Position numbers and translations under genes: made by a program. From NCBI GenBank assembly GCA_943356515.1, contig CALRFM010000036.1, positions 1-9,147 of the forward strand: DNA of 9,147 nucleotides. Reading direction: 5' to 3'. Below are positions 1 through 6,039 of the stretch, one piece after another. The notes below the pieces were generated by a model, which was given only the letters and a program-made list of their open reading frames with translations, ran no database searches and had not been told where the DNA came from. This DNA is from Patescibacteria group bacterium. GTDB lineage: Bacteria > Patescibacteriota > Microgenomatia > UBA1406 > GWC2-37-13. The stretch's first letter is position 1; each line of letters starts with the position of its first letter.

Positions 1-2
1 AA

Positions 3-2381
3 ATTCACTCTGGTGACAGTACGGGACATGTGACTCTAAATAATGTAACTATTCGCGACGGAGTATCGCTTTATGGAGGTTGTATCTATGCTTGGGGAAC
101 CATGGGGACATTGACTATAACCAGCAGCACTATAACCAATTGTCAGGGAACCAGCTCATCGTATGGAGGAGGGGCCTTATTTATTCGATCAGTGGGAGGG
201 ATCAGTATCACAAGTTCGAGCTTTACCTCAAATTCTACGGTAGGAAAGGGTGGGGCCATACATATCTTTGATGAAAATTTTTCGATGGACAAGGTAACGA
301 TCGATGGGAACACTGCAACAAGTGATGCGGGTGGGCTCTACATAGATGGAGATAATAGTCTACCTGTTTCGACAATGACAAACTCAACCGTCAGTGGAAA
401 CACCTCTGGAGGAATTGGAGGGGGTATCGAACAGTATTATGGGAAGGTGCAGTATACAAACACAACAATAAGTGGCAACACAACAACGAGCATAGTAGGG
501 GGAATGTATTCTGGGTATGGCACTACATACTTTACCAATGTCACATTTGCAAACAACAATTCAACAGCAAATGCATATGATGGATACTATACTGAAGGAG
601 GAGCAACAACGTTCATAAAAAATACCATTATTGCCAATAATGGAACAGGAAATGATGTCACCAACAATGCAACAATCACCGATGCTGGATACAACATAGT
701 AGAGGTGTCTTCTGGGAAAACATTTAATGCAACAGGAGACCTTTCTGGGAATCAAGTAAATCTAAACCTCAGTGACACACTTGCCACAAACAGCACGATC
801 TATGGAACAAAGACCCTGGCTATCACAACAGGTAGTGTGGCTATTGATGCGGGGGATGGCACAGCTCATCAGGGAATCACGATTCCAACCACCGACCAGC
901 GTGGACTCAGTCGGGTAAGCACAGTAGATATTGGAGCATTTGAATATGGTGCAAGTTCAGATACCCCAACGCCTACGCCATCACCAACCAATACCCCTAC
1001 TCCAACCGCGACTCCAACCAATACCCCAACACCTACCAACACTCCTACCCCCACACCTATAGATAGTACATCACCCGGAATAAGTGGCATTTCTTCCAAT
1101 CCACAATCAAGCACAGCTACTATTACCTGGACTACTGATGAAGCTACCTCATCACAAGTAGATTACGGACTCATATCAACATATGGTTCCTCGACATCTG
1201 AAGTCGATACATCTCCTCGAGTAACAAGTCACTCAGTAGCACTTTCTAGCCTTCAATCTTGTAGGCGCTACTATTTCCGTGTCAAATCTACTGATTCGGC
1301 AAGTAACCAAACCATATCTGGTCAAAACACCTTTAAAACAACGGGTTGCGTGATAAGTTCAATTGCCTCTGGAACAGAAGAATCTTTGACCACCGTATCA
1401 GGTGGAGAATTTCAACTTATCAATAATAGTTCTCTTGCAAAGCTTACGGTGCCAGATGGCTTTGCCGCCAGTGATGCCACATTTCAAATAAACCGATTGT
1501 CTACCACCAGTATCACAACCCCGTCAGGAAAGTCACTTGCTGATGAAAATATATTCGATCTGTCGGCAGTCAATAGTTCTGGCAATGATGTATCGAGCTT
1601 TAATAAAGCCATCACTTTTACCGTATCGTATGGTTCAAATACTGAGACAGGTTTTTCGGAATCAACACTGGATGTATATAAATACAATTCAGGAACAGGT
1701 AGTTGGGATGATAAAAATTGTACGCTTGATACATCGGCAAATACCCTGACTTGTTCATTGTCTACGTTCTCTACCTATGGAGTTTTTGGCGAAGTAGTTT
1801 CTAACTCAAGTAGTTCCAGTTCTTCATCATCAGTGCTTGGATCTTCGACCAGCTGTTCTGATACTCAACCAGAATATGCGCCAGATTTATTTCAAATAGA
1901 CACGACAAAAACGACTGCAACCTTGTTCTTTACACCGATTCTTCACAACTCTCAGTATTATATTAGCTATTCCACTGGAACCCTTGCTGAAGAATACGGA
2001 GCTTTGGTGAACCTTGGCTCAGAAGGCGTGCAGCAATTTATGGTCGAACTTTTGTCACCCTACACTACTTACTATTTCAAAGTTCGGGGACAACGAGGGT
2101 GTATGCCCGGACCGTGGTCAAATATCAAGCAAGCGTCAACATATTCACTGGTTCCGGTGCCCACCCCAATAATCAAAAAATCTCAAATGTCAAAATCAAA
2201 AACTCCAAACAAATGTGATTATAAAGTGGAATATGGTGATAGTTTGTGGGGCATTGCTGAGGAGGTATACGGAACTGGATTAAGCTATCCAACAATTATC
2301 GAATACAATGAGGAAGAATTTCCACGAATCAGTAACGTGATAAATGTAGGTATGGAGATTTCTTTTCCGTGTAAGAAGTAA
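3..2381 (+). CDS. Large secreted beta-helix / FN3 / LysM surface protein, 5' end outside the window
   Basis: The frame is open to the left edge, so the GTG at 30 is not the true start; the signal peptide is not visible. About eight beta-helix coils of 22-28 residues run from 3 to about 700, with the GG-[AIL] and [FT]xxN signatures of Pmp-like right-handed helices (GGALFI, FTSN, GGAIHI, GGLYI, GGGIEQ). At 894-947 DQRG...DIGAFEYG matches the end of choice-of-anchor Q proteins. Then follow a Pro-Thr linker (963-1058), an FN3-like domain (1068-1349), a beta-sandwich-like domain of about 147 residues ending STFSTYGVFGE (1350-1790), a Ser run (1803-1832), a second FN3-like domain (about 1857-2150) and a C-terminal LysM (2214-2376; YKVEYGDSLWGIAEEVYG...INVGMEISFP). 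LysM domains bind peptidoglycan or chitin-type glycans. I infer a wall-bound protein displaying a helix on linkers, for adhesion or glycan binding. No catalytic residues are recognisable. Confidence 0.88.
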   Translation: MHSGDSTGHVTLNNVTIRDGVSLYGGCIYAWGTMGTLTITSSTITNCQGTSSSYGGGALFIRSVGGISITSSSFTSNSTVGKGGAIHIFDENFSMDKVTIDGNTATSDAGGLYIDGDNSLPVSTMTNSTVSGNTSGGIGGGIEQYYGKVQYTNTTISGNTTTSIVGGMYSGYGTTYFTNVTFANNNSTANAYDGYYTEGGATTFIKNTIIANNGTGNDVTNNATITDAGYNIVEVSSGKTFNATGDLSGNQVNLNLSDTLATNSTIYGTKTLAITTGSVAIDAGDGTAHQGITIPTTDQRGLSRVSTVDIGAFEYGASSDTPTPTPSPTNTPTPTATPTNTPTPTNTPTPTPIDSTSPGISGISSNPQSSTATITWTTDEATSSQVDYGLISTYGSSTSEVDTSPRVTSHSVALSSLQSCRRYYFRVKSTDSASNQTISGQNTFKTTGCVISSIASGTEESLTTVSGGEFQLINNSSLAKLTVPDGFAASDATFQINRLSTTSITTPSGKSLADENIFDLSAVNSSGNDVSSFNKAITFTVSYGSNTETGFSESTLDVYKYNSGTGSWDDKNCTLDTSANTLTCSLSTFSTYGVFGEVVSNSSSSSSSSSVLGSSTSCSDTQPEYAPDLFQIDTTKTTATLFFTPILHNSQYYISYSTGTLAEEYGALVNLGSEGVQQFMVELLSPYTTYYFKVRGQRGCMPGPWSNIKQASTYSLVPVPTPIIKKSQMSKSKTPNKCDYKVEYGDSLWGIAEEVYGTGLSYPTIIEYNEEEFPRISNVINVGMEISFPCKK
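963..1058 (+). repeat. Degenerate Pro-Thr coding repeat (interdomain linker)
   Basis: Short C/A-rich units of the type ACCAA(C/T)ACCCC(A/T)AC repeat imperfectly and encode PTP/TNTP/TPTP. The stretch separates the beta-helix/anchor-Q portion from the first FN3-like domain. Pro-Thr linkers are extended and protease-resistant and are common spacers in secreted multidomain proteins. The units vary at third codon positions, so this looks like protein-level selection, not a fresh tandem duplication. Confidence 0.8.
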
Positions 2382-2384
2382 TAT

Positions 2385-2399
2385 TGATATACTTATGCC
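2385..2399 (+). promoter_or_regulatory. Extended -10 promoter, probably leaderless, for the DUF5680 gene
   Basis: TGATATACT (2385-2393) is an extended -10 element (TGn plus TATACT). Its last base lies exactly 6 nt before the ATG at 2400, so transcription would start at or next to the start codon. There is no Shine-Dalgarno sequence and no good -35 (2365-2370 is TTCCGT), which fits extended -10 promoters. The element starts 3 nt after the upstream stop codon. Confidence 0.5.
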
Positions 2400-2855
2400 A
2401 TGATAAACAAAAACTCACTCACCACATTTCTTCTCAAAGCTCGCAAAAATACCTATGCCGGAAATGCGGGTGAGGTGACACCACTACTCATTGGTTCTCG
2501 ACAGTTTGAATTTAAAGAAGATAAGTTTTTATATCGAGACATTTTTAATATAGGAAATAATAAATTTGCAGGACTCGAAACTATCTACTATGAAAATAAA
2601 CCTGTGTGGAGCATGTCATATTATGGAAACTTTGAGAATCTGACAGAAGAAGAAGTAGATAAGGTTTTGCGGAAAGCGCTTGTAGAAAAATGGGACAAAG
2701 TTCGCTTATGGAACGATGTTGAATACAAGATGGATGAGTATGAATATTCAAATAATGGTTCAGGAGATATCGACGAGCTGGATGGCAGTGAGAAATTAGA
2801 AAAAAATGGTGAGACGGTGTACTACTTCTACTATGCCGGTGCGTTTATGGGGTGA
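2400..2855 (+). CDS. DUF5680 domain-containing protein
   Basis: This 151-residue soluble protein matches the DUF5680 pattern as I recall it: FLLKARKNTYAG at residues 10-21, a GSRQFEF segment at 32-38, FLYRD at 43-47, FAGLE at 56-60, KPVWSMSYYG at 67-76, and a C-terminal block ending YYFYYAGAF. Length is typical of the family, so it appears complete. DUF5680 proteins are small single-domain proteins without an established function, scattered across bacteria. There is no signal peptide or TM segment, so it should be cytoplasmic. The start at 2400 is supported by the TATACT-N6-ATG arrangement; no ribosome binding site is visible. It lies 18 nt after the LysM protein and 21 nt before the two-TM gene on the same strand, but its own promoter-like element argues against simple co-transcription. 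Confidence 0.82.
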   Translation: MINKNSLTTFLLKARKNTYAGNAGEVTPLLIGSRQFEFKEDKFLYRDIFNIGNNKFAGLETIYYENKPVWSMSYYGNFENLTEEEVDKVLRKALVEKWDKVRLWNDVEYKMDEYEYSNNGSGDIDELDGSEKLEKNGETVYYFYYAGAFMG

Positions 2856-2876
2856 TATAAAATAAATCATAAATCT

Positions 2877-3144
2877 ATGACCACGCTTACCACACTACAA
2901 AAAGAAATTGATCAAATAAAAAAAACGAAATAAGAATGTAGAACTTGATAAGCAATGGGAAACGAGTGATTCTCGTAGAATCCTTCTTATATCCTTCACC
3001 TATATAACTACTGGATTGTATCTCCAAGCAATGAATATTTCAGATCCCTGGATGAATGCTATTGGTGCAGCGTTGGGGTTTTTACTCTCAACACTCACCA
3101 TGCCGTACTTTAAGAAGTTATGGGAGAAATATATTGTCAGATAA
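2877..3144 (+). pseudogene. Small two-TM membrane protein gene with a +1 frame break at an A8 tract
   Basis: Frame 1 starts at ATG 2877, encodes MTTLTTLQKEIDQIKKTK and stops at 2931-2933. The next frame, open from 2920 to the TAA at 3142-3144, continues as RNKNVELDKQWETSDSRR followed by two hydrophobic stretches (about 2983-3033 and 3055-3108) and the end KKLWEKYIVR. Removing one A from the A8 run (2918-2925) fuses them into an 88-residue protein: a charged amphipathic N-terminus and a TM hairpin containing LGFLLSTLT. I recall similar small proteins (ELDKxWE... GFLLSTLTLPFFKKLW) from Patescibacteria, without known function. TGATATAAA, a possible extended -10, overlaps the preceding stop codon. 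The break could be a sequence error, real decay, or slippage-dependent expression; conservation of the downstream frame to a clean stop argues against old decay. Confidence 0.75.
2916..2926 (+). other. A8 slippery tract at the frame break
   Basis: ATAAAAAAAAC: eight consecutive A at 2918-2925, exactly where the first frame of the two-TM gene must give way to the second. One A less restores the full protein. The identical 11-mer occurs at 3471-3481 in the toxin/antitoxin overlap. Runs of this length are known sites of RNA polymerase slippage in AT-rich bacteria and also common sites of replication or sequencing indels. Confidence 0.6.
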
Positions 3145-3160
3145 CAGCCAGATATATGTA

Positions 3161-3190
3161 TTGACAAAAGATGTACATTTTTGATATCAT
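3161..3190 (+). promoter_or_regulatory. Promoter of the toxin-antitoxin pair (TTGACA-N18-TATCAT)
   Basis: A perfect -35 TTGACA (3161-3166) is followed after 18 nt by TATCAT (3185-3190). The predicted start of transcription is about 3197, which is the second in-frame ATG of the toxin gene, implying a leaderless message. The spacer contains the 8-bp palindrome ATGTACAT (3171-3178), and ATGTA also occurs at 3156-3160, 15 nt upstream. A repeated short half-site over the -35/-10 region is what an RHH antitoxin would be expected to bind for autorepression; the operator role is inferred. Confidence 0.6.
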
Positions 3191-3196
3191 ATGTTT

Positions 3197-3493
3197 ATGC
3201 TGAAGACAGAGTTTAATGAAGAGAAAAATGCTTTTCTCAAACTAACTCGAGGTATTAATTTCGAAGATATATTAAGTGCGATAGATAAAGGTGGTCTGCT
3301 TGACGATATTCAAAATCCAAGTAAAAACCATCCAAATCAAAGAGTATTCCTTGTAAAAATTAAAAACTATGTATATCTCGTACCATATGTTCAAGATAAG
3401 AAAAGTTTAATATTTTTGAAGACATTATATCCAAGTAGGTTATTTACTAAAAGTTATTTAAAAAAGTATGATAAAAAAAACTATAAAAAATAA
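3197..3493 (+). CDS. BrnT-like toxin (RelE-superfamily-type ribonuclease)
   Basis: The protein begins MLKTEFNEEKNAFLKLTRGI, followed by NFEDILSAIDKGGLL. This matches the BrnT N-terminus (F-x-x-x-KN...HG-x-SFE-A...). The centre (QRVFLVKIKNYVYLVPYVQ) and LKTLYPSR are the expected beta-strands and the 'IISAR'-like strand of the RelE/BrnT fold. BrnT proteins are ribosome-independent mRNA endoribonucleases neutralised by a DNA-binding BrnA antitoxin. About 98 residues is normal for the family. I chose ATG 3197 over ATG 3191 because the -10 hexamer TATCAT ends at 3190 and would put the transcript start at 3197; starting at 3191 adds only two residues. The gene overlaps the antitoxin gene by 26 nt, so the two are translationally linked. 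The Lys-rich tail (KKYDKKNYKK) is encoded over the overlap. Similarity to BrnT is moderate; this may be a CPR-specific branch. Confidence 0.72.
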   Translation: MLKTEFNEEKNAFLKLTRGINFEDILSAIDKGGLLDDIQNPSKNHPNQRVFLVKIKNYVYLVPYVQDKKSLIFLKTLYPSRLFTKSYLKKYDKKNYKK

Positions 3494-3791
3494 ACAAGTT
3501 GATCCATTTAAAAATCTAGTTCTTGACGAATATGAACAAGAATTGGAAACATCTATTGAGAAAGGCGAATGGAAACAAGTTCCCAACTTTGAAAAACGTA
3601 AAAAAGAACTTGAACAGGCAGCGCGAAATACCTTAGATCTTCGAAAATCCAAACGAATAACATTTCGCATAAAACAAGGCGATCTTGTTCAATTTAAAGC
3701 ACGAGCAGAACGAAGAAATATCCCTTATCAAACACTTCTTGGCGCTCTTATACGTGACTATGTAGATGGTGAATACAAAATTACATTATAG
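3468..3791 (+). CDS. CopG/RHH-type antitoxin partner of the BrnT-like toxin
   Basis: The C-terminal half, residues 62-101, is a ribbon-helix-helix: the strand KRITFRIKQ, then helix DLVQFKARAERR, then IPYQTLLGALIRDYVDG. The (L/I)PYQTL motif is typical of CopG/RHH antitoxins. The N-terminal 60 residues are highly charged and helical, with GEWKQVPNFEKRKKELEQAA, the region expected to wrap the toxin. The toxin-first order and 26-nt overlap match BrnTA operons. It should dimerise, inhibit the toxin and repress the promoter at 3161-3190. The start ATG at 3468 lies inside the toxin gene; no Shine-Dalgarno is visible, so expression probably depends on translational coupling. The ATAAAAAAAAC tract covers codons 2-5. 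Confidence 0.78.
   Translation: MIKKTIKNKQVDPFKNLVLDEYEQELETSIEKGEWKQVPNFEKRKKELEQAARNTLDLRKSKRITFRIKQGDLVQFKARAERRNIPYQTLLGALIRDYVDGEYKITL
3471..3481 (+). other. Second ATAAAAAAAAC tract, inside the toxin/antitoxin overlap
   Basis: Eight A at 3473-3480 are read as GAT-AAA-AAA-AAC in the toxin frame and as ATA-AAA-AAA-ACT in the antitoxin frame. Loss of one A would carry a ribosome or transcript from the toxin frame into the antitoxin frame (…YDKK then TIKNKQVDPF…), giving a toxin-antitoxin fusion instead of stopping at 3493. The same 11-mer interrupts the two-TM gene upstream, with the same direction of frame change. Confidence 0.45.
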
Positions 3792-3803
3792 CTTTATAAA
3801 TCT

Positions 3804-3834
3804 AAACGCAGTTGGGTGGGGATGGAATGCGTTT
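3804..3834. terminator. Possible stem-loop between convergent genes
   Basis: AAACGCA (3804-3810) and TGCGTTT (3828-3834) form a perfect 7-bp stem around a 17-nt G-rich loop. It is the only notable inverted repeat in the 71-nt gap between the antitoxin stop and the convergent hydrolase stop. There is no clean U-tract beyond GCGTTTT on the plus strand, and the loop is long, so termination activity is uncertain. The rest of the gap holds nothing recognisable. Confidence 0.3.
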
Positions 3835-3862
3835 TGGAGAACGATTTTGTATGCAGAGCTTC

Positions 3863-4906
3863 CTAAAAATTCTTAAGATATTCATCAAAAAATGCTACGG
3901 TTCGCTCCATAGCAGTATTAAAATAAGGAGCTCCAATATTGTGATCATCACTTGGATATTCAAAGAGTTCAACGGTCAGAGGAGAATCCTCAAGAACTGA
4001 AACGAGATTGCGACTGTATTCTACGTTTACTACAGGGTCACTCACGGCATGATGAAGTTGAAGTGCGCTTGTTATTCCATCCAAATAATTCGTTGGGATA
4101 ACTTGTTTCCAGAAAGAGTTATTTGGATCAAAATCGCCAACAGTATTATAAAGCTGTTCTCGCTCTTTACTTCTAGTAGAAGATAGAGGAGGTCGAATAT
4201 AGCTGGCATCGTTTAGACGATACATCTGCAAATCTTCATACGTATATACTGCGCCAGCCCACACAACTGCCACAGGAATATCTTTTGCAGCAACAATACT
4301 TCGGAGAACTACATTACCAGCCATGCTATGTCCCCATAACCCAATAGAATCCGTATTTACAAAATCAGAATCTTGCAAAGCGGCGCGAGCATGTAAGGTA
4401 TCGACAATATAGTCTGAAGAATAATAGGCGCCTGTTGCGCGGCCATCAGAGCTTCCATGGCCGCGCAGATCTATCTTGAATACGACATATCCACTGCTTG
4501 CCAAGTAATCGACATACGCTATATATTTTTGTGTAGTTTCGTATTGTGTTGGTGGAATATATCCGTGAATAAATATTATTGCGGGCCAGCCATTTTTTGG
4601 TTTCTCTCCTTGGGGAATAGTGAGGAGAGCATTAATATTCAGATCATCCGAATCATAGCTGGTAAGATACGAACTATATGTTCCATTTGATGCGATCTGT
4701 TCTAATTCTGAAAGTGAACTTGTGTAGTTTCTATTGCGTAAATAGGGGATAGTGAGTATATCGTATGGTCCGGGAGTAGGAGAAATTTTTATCTTTTCAC
4801 GAGAAAATACTCCACTCTTACTTGGAGATGTACTTTGTGTCACTCCAAATAGTATTGCAATGATTACAACGATTCCTATGGTTCCGAATATAACAATCTT
4901 TTTCAT
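3863..4906 (-). CDS. Membrane-anchored alpha/beta hydrolase (S9/dienelactone-hydrolase-like)
   Basis: Counting from ATG 4906, residues 1-22 (MKKIVIFGTIGIVVIIAILF…) form an N-terminal TM anchor, followed by a Ser/Pro-rich linker. The hydrolase fold starts around residue 107: AIIFIHGYIPP (oxyanion strand), IDLRGHGSSDG, nucleophile elbow LWGHSMAG with Ser194, Asp290 in HHAVSDPVVNVEYS and His322 in SDDHNIG. The triad is therefore complete. The layout resembles S9-like prolyl-oligopeptidase/acyl-peptide hydrolases and dienelactone hydrolases without a beta-propeller. It should act outside the membrane as an esterase or peptidase; the substrate cannot be told. A longer frame starts at ATG 4930, but MKK right before the TM helix and TATAAA 7 nt upstream (4914-4919) favour 4906. 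It diverges from the GH18 gene across 26 bp, suggesting joint control. Confidence 0.85.
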   Translation of the reverse strand: MKKIVIFGTIGIVVIIAILFGVTQSTSPSKSGVFSREKIKISPTPGPYDILTIPYLRNRNYTSSLSELEQIASNGTYSSYLTSYDSDDLNINALLTIPQGEKPKNGWPAIIFIHGYIPPTQYETTQKYIAYVDYLASSGYVVFKIDLRGHGSSDGRATGAYYSSDYIVDTLHARAALQDSDFVNTDSIGLWGHSMAGNVVLRSIVAAKDIPVAVVWAGAVYTYEDLQMYRLNDASYIRPPLSSTRSKEREQLYNTVGDFDPNNSFWKQVIPTNYLDGITSALQLHHAVSDPVVNVEYSRNLVSVLEDSPLTVELFEYPSDDHNIGAPYFNTAMERTVAFFDEYLKNF

Positions 4907-4919
4907 GACAGTATTTATA
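4907..4919 (-). promoter_or_regulatory. -10-like element of the hydrolase gene, near-leaderless
   Basis: Read on the minus strand, TATAAA (4919-4914) lies 7 nt before the ATG at 4906; TAATAT (4922-4917) is an alternative. No Shine-Dalgarno sequence is present in the possible leader. The element lies inside a 26-bp divergent gap and overlaps the plus-strand promoter region of the GH18 gene, so the two polymerases could not occupy it at once. Confidence 0.4.
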
Positions 4920-4920
4920 T

Positions 4921-4932
4921 TACAATACACAT
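4921..4932 (+). promoter_or_regulatory. -10-like element of the GH18 gene, leaderless geometry
   Basis: TACAAT (4921-4926) is followed by exactly 6 nt and then the GTG start at 4933. The overlapping ATG at 4931 is immediately followed by TGA and cannot be used. There is no ribosome binding site. The gap also contains the imperfect inverted repeat GTATT…AATAC (4911-4928), a possible operator shared by both directions. Confidence 0.42.
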
Positions 4933-6039
4933 GTGAGAAAAGAACTTCTAATATGTATACTTGGCATTTTTGTCGGATTTATGATTGGCATCATTATTCA
5001 GGTTCCTCACAAAAAACACGTAGTTGGATTCATGCCCTACTGGCTGTTAGACAAAGCGGATAAAGACTATTCTGTGTACCTTACAACACTCACGTATTTT
5101 GCGGTAACTCTGGAAAAAGATGGCCACATAATGACTAAAACCAGTGAACAGGAATCTGAACCAGGATGGTACGCACTTACTTCAGGGAAGGCAGATTCAC
5201 ATCTTAAAAAAGCTAAAGAAGATGATATGGAATTGTCACTTGCCGTGTTTATGGCGGGGGAGGAAGAGATAGGAATTATGATAGATACGCCAGAAAAAAG
5301 TGCACAGAATTTACTCGATGATATCATCCCCCTTATGAAAGAATATGAATTCACCGACTTGAACTTAGATATTGAAAGTGTGAAAGAAGCTTCACCTGAA
5401 GCGCGGATGAATTTTGTAACGTTTACTAAAACGCTCAAAGAAGGATTAGATATGGCAGATGTGGGAACACTTTCTATAGATATTAGTCCCACTGCATTTA
5501 TCAAACCATATTTGATAGATCCAGAAAGGGTCGGACCCTTAATTGATACCATGATTGTCATGGGATACGATTATCACTTTCCTGGATCGGCAGTGACCGG
5601 AGCGGTGGCACCGCTTGGTGGGGTAGGATCTTTTGCAGAATTTGATGTTGCTACATCTATAGCAGAAGCCAAAAAGATTATTCCTCAACACAAACTTATA
5701 GTAGGCATTCCGTCATATGGATACGAATGGGAGACAATAGACAACTTCCCTCGCGCCGCAACTATGCCCAGTAGTGGCACGGTGGCAAGTCATAGGCGTG
5801 TTGAAGAATTGCTCACAGATTGTAAACAATGCCAGAGGGGAGTGGAGGAGGGGTCAGAAGAGGCATATGTTATATATAAAGATGAAGACACACAGATGTA
5901 TCATCAGATATTTTACCCAGATGAACAATCAACGCAGGTAAAAGTTCAGTTTGTTAAGAGTGAGGGTTTGGGCGGACTTGCGCTCTGGGCGCTAGGGTAT
6001 GAGGGGGAGACTATCTTGGAACCGTTGAAAGAATTATAA
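4933..6039 (+). CDS. Membrane-anchored glycoside hydrolase family 18 protein
   Basis: Residues 5-22 are an N-terminal TM/signal-anchor helix. The GH18 barrel follows: VVGFMPYWLLD (strand 1), LTTLTYFAVTL, the catalytic strand FTDLNLDIES with acid/base Glu148 and Asp146, MGYDYHFPGS (211-219, substrate-binding Tyr/Asp/Tyr), LIVGIPSYGYEW (255-266) and GGLALWALGYEG (347-358, the C-terminal Trp strand). In the DxxDxDxE motif the first Asp is Thr141 and the second is Asn144, as in the NIDxE variants of YaaH/SleL-like wall-cleaving GH18 enzymes as I recall them; the two key acids are kept, so it should be active. The likely substrate is peptidoglycan or another GlcNAc polymer outside the membrane, possibly of a host cell. 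Length (368) is normal. The start is a GTG; no alternative in-frame start precedes it. It ends in a 6-nt tail-to-tail overlap with the FecR-domain gene. Confidence 0.88.
   Translation: MRKELLICILGIFVGFMIGIIIQVPHKKHVVGFMPYWLLDKADKDYSVYLTTLTYFAVTLEKDGHIMTKTSEQESEPGWYALTSGKADSHLKKAKEDDMELSLAVFMAGEEEIGIMIDTPEKSAQNLLDDIIPLMKEYEFTDLNLDIESVKEASPEARMNFVTFTKTLKEGLDMADVGTLSIDISPTAFIKPYLIDPERVGPLIDTMIVMGYDYHFPGSAVTGAVAPLGGVGSFAEFDVATSIAEAKKIIPQHKLIVGIPSYGYEWETIDNFPRAATMPSSGTVASHRRVEELLTDCKQCQRGVEEGSEEAYVIYKDEDTQMYHQIFYPDEQSTQVKVQFVKSEGLGGLALWALGYEGETILEPLKEL

Noticed and set aside
30..32. GTG at 30 as the true start of the large surface protein
   Set aside because: The frame is open to base 3 with helix-like sequence (IHSGDSTGH) before it, and no signal peptide follows; the gene begins outside the window.
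963..1058. CRISPR-like or tandem-repeat array
   Set aside because: Units are short, imperfect, in-frame and encode a Pro-Thr linker; there are no spacers.
869..1114. Antisense frame rich in Val-Gly repeats
   Set aside because: It is the complement of the Pro-Thr linker; composition comes from the repeat and there is no start signal.
3811..3833. G-runs (GGG, GGGG, GG) as a G-quadruplex
   Set aside because: The runs are mostly two bases deep, giving at best a weak two-layer structure; noted only as the loop of the possible stem.
3812..4000. Plus-strand frame between the antitoxin and the hydrolase
   Set aside because: Most of it is antisense to the conserved hydrolase C-terminus, and its sequence has no family features.
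4931..4933. ATG at 4931 as a start of the GH18 gene
   Set aside because: It is followed directly by TGA; the GTG at 4933 is in the GH18 frame.
5067..5561. 164-residue minus-strand frame opposite the GH18 gene
   Set aside because: Ser/Ile-rich shadow of the GH18 catalytic region, with no motifs of its own.
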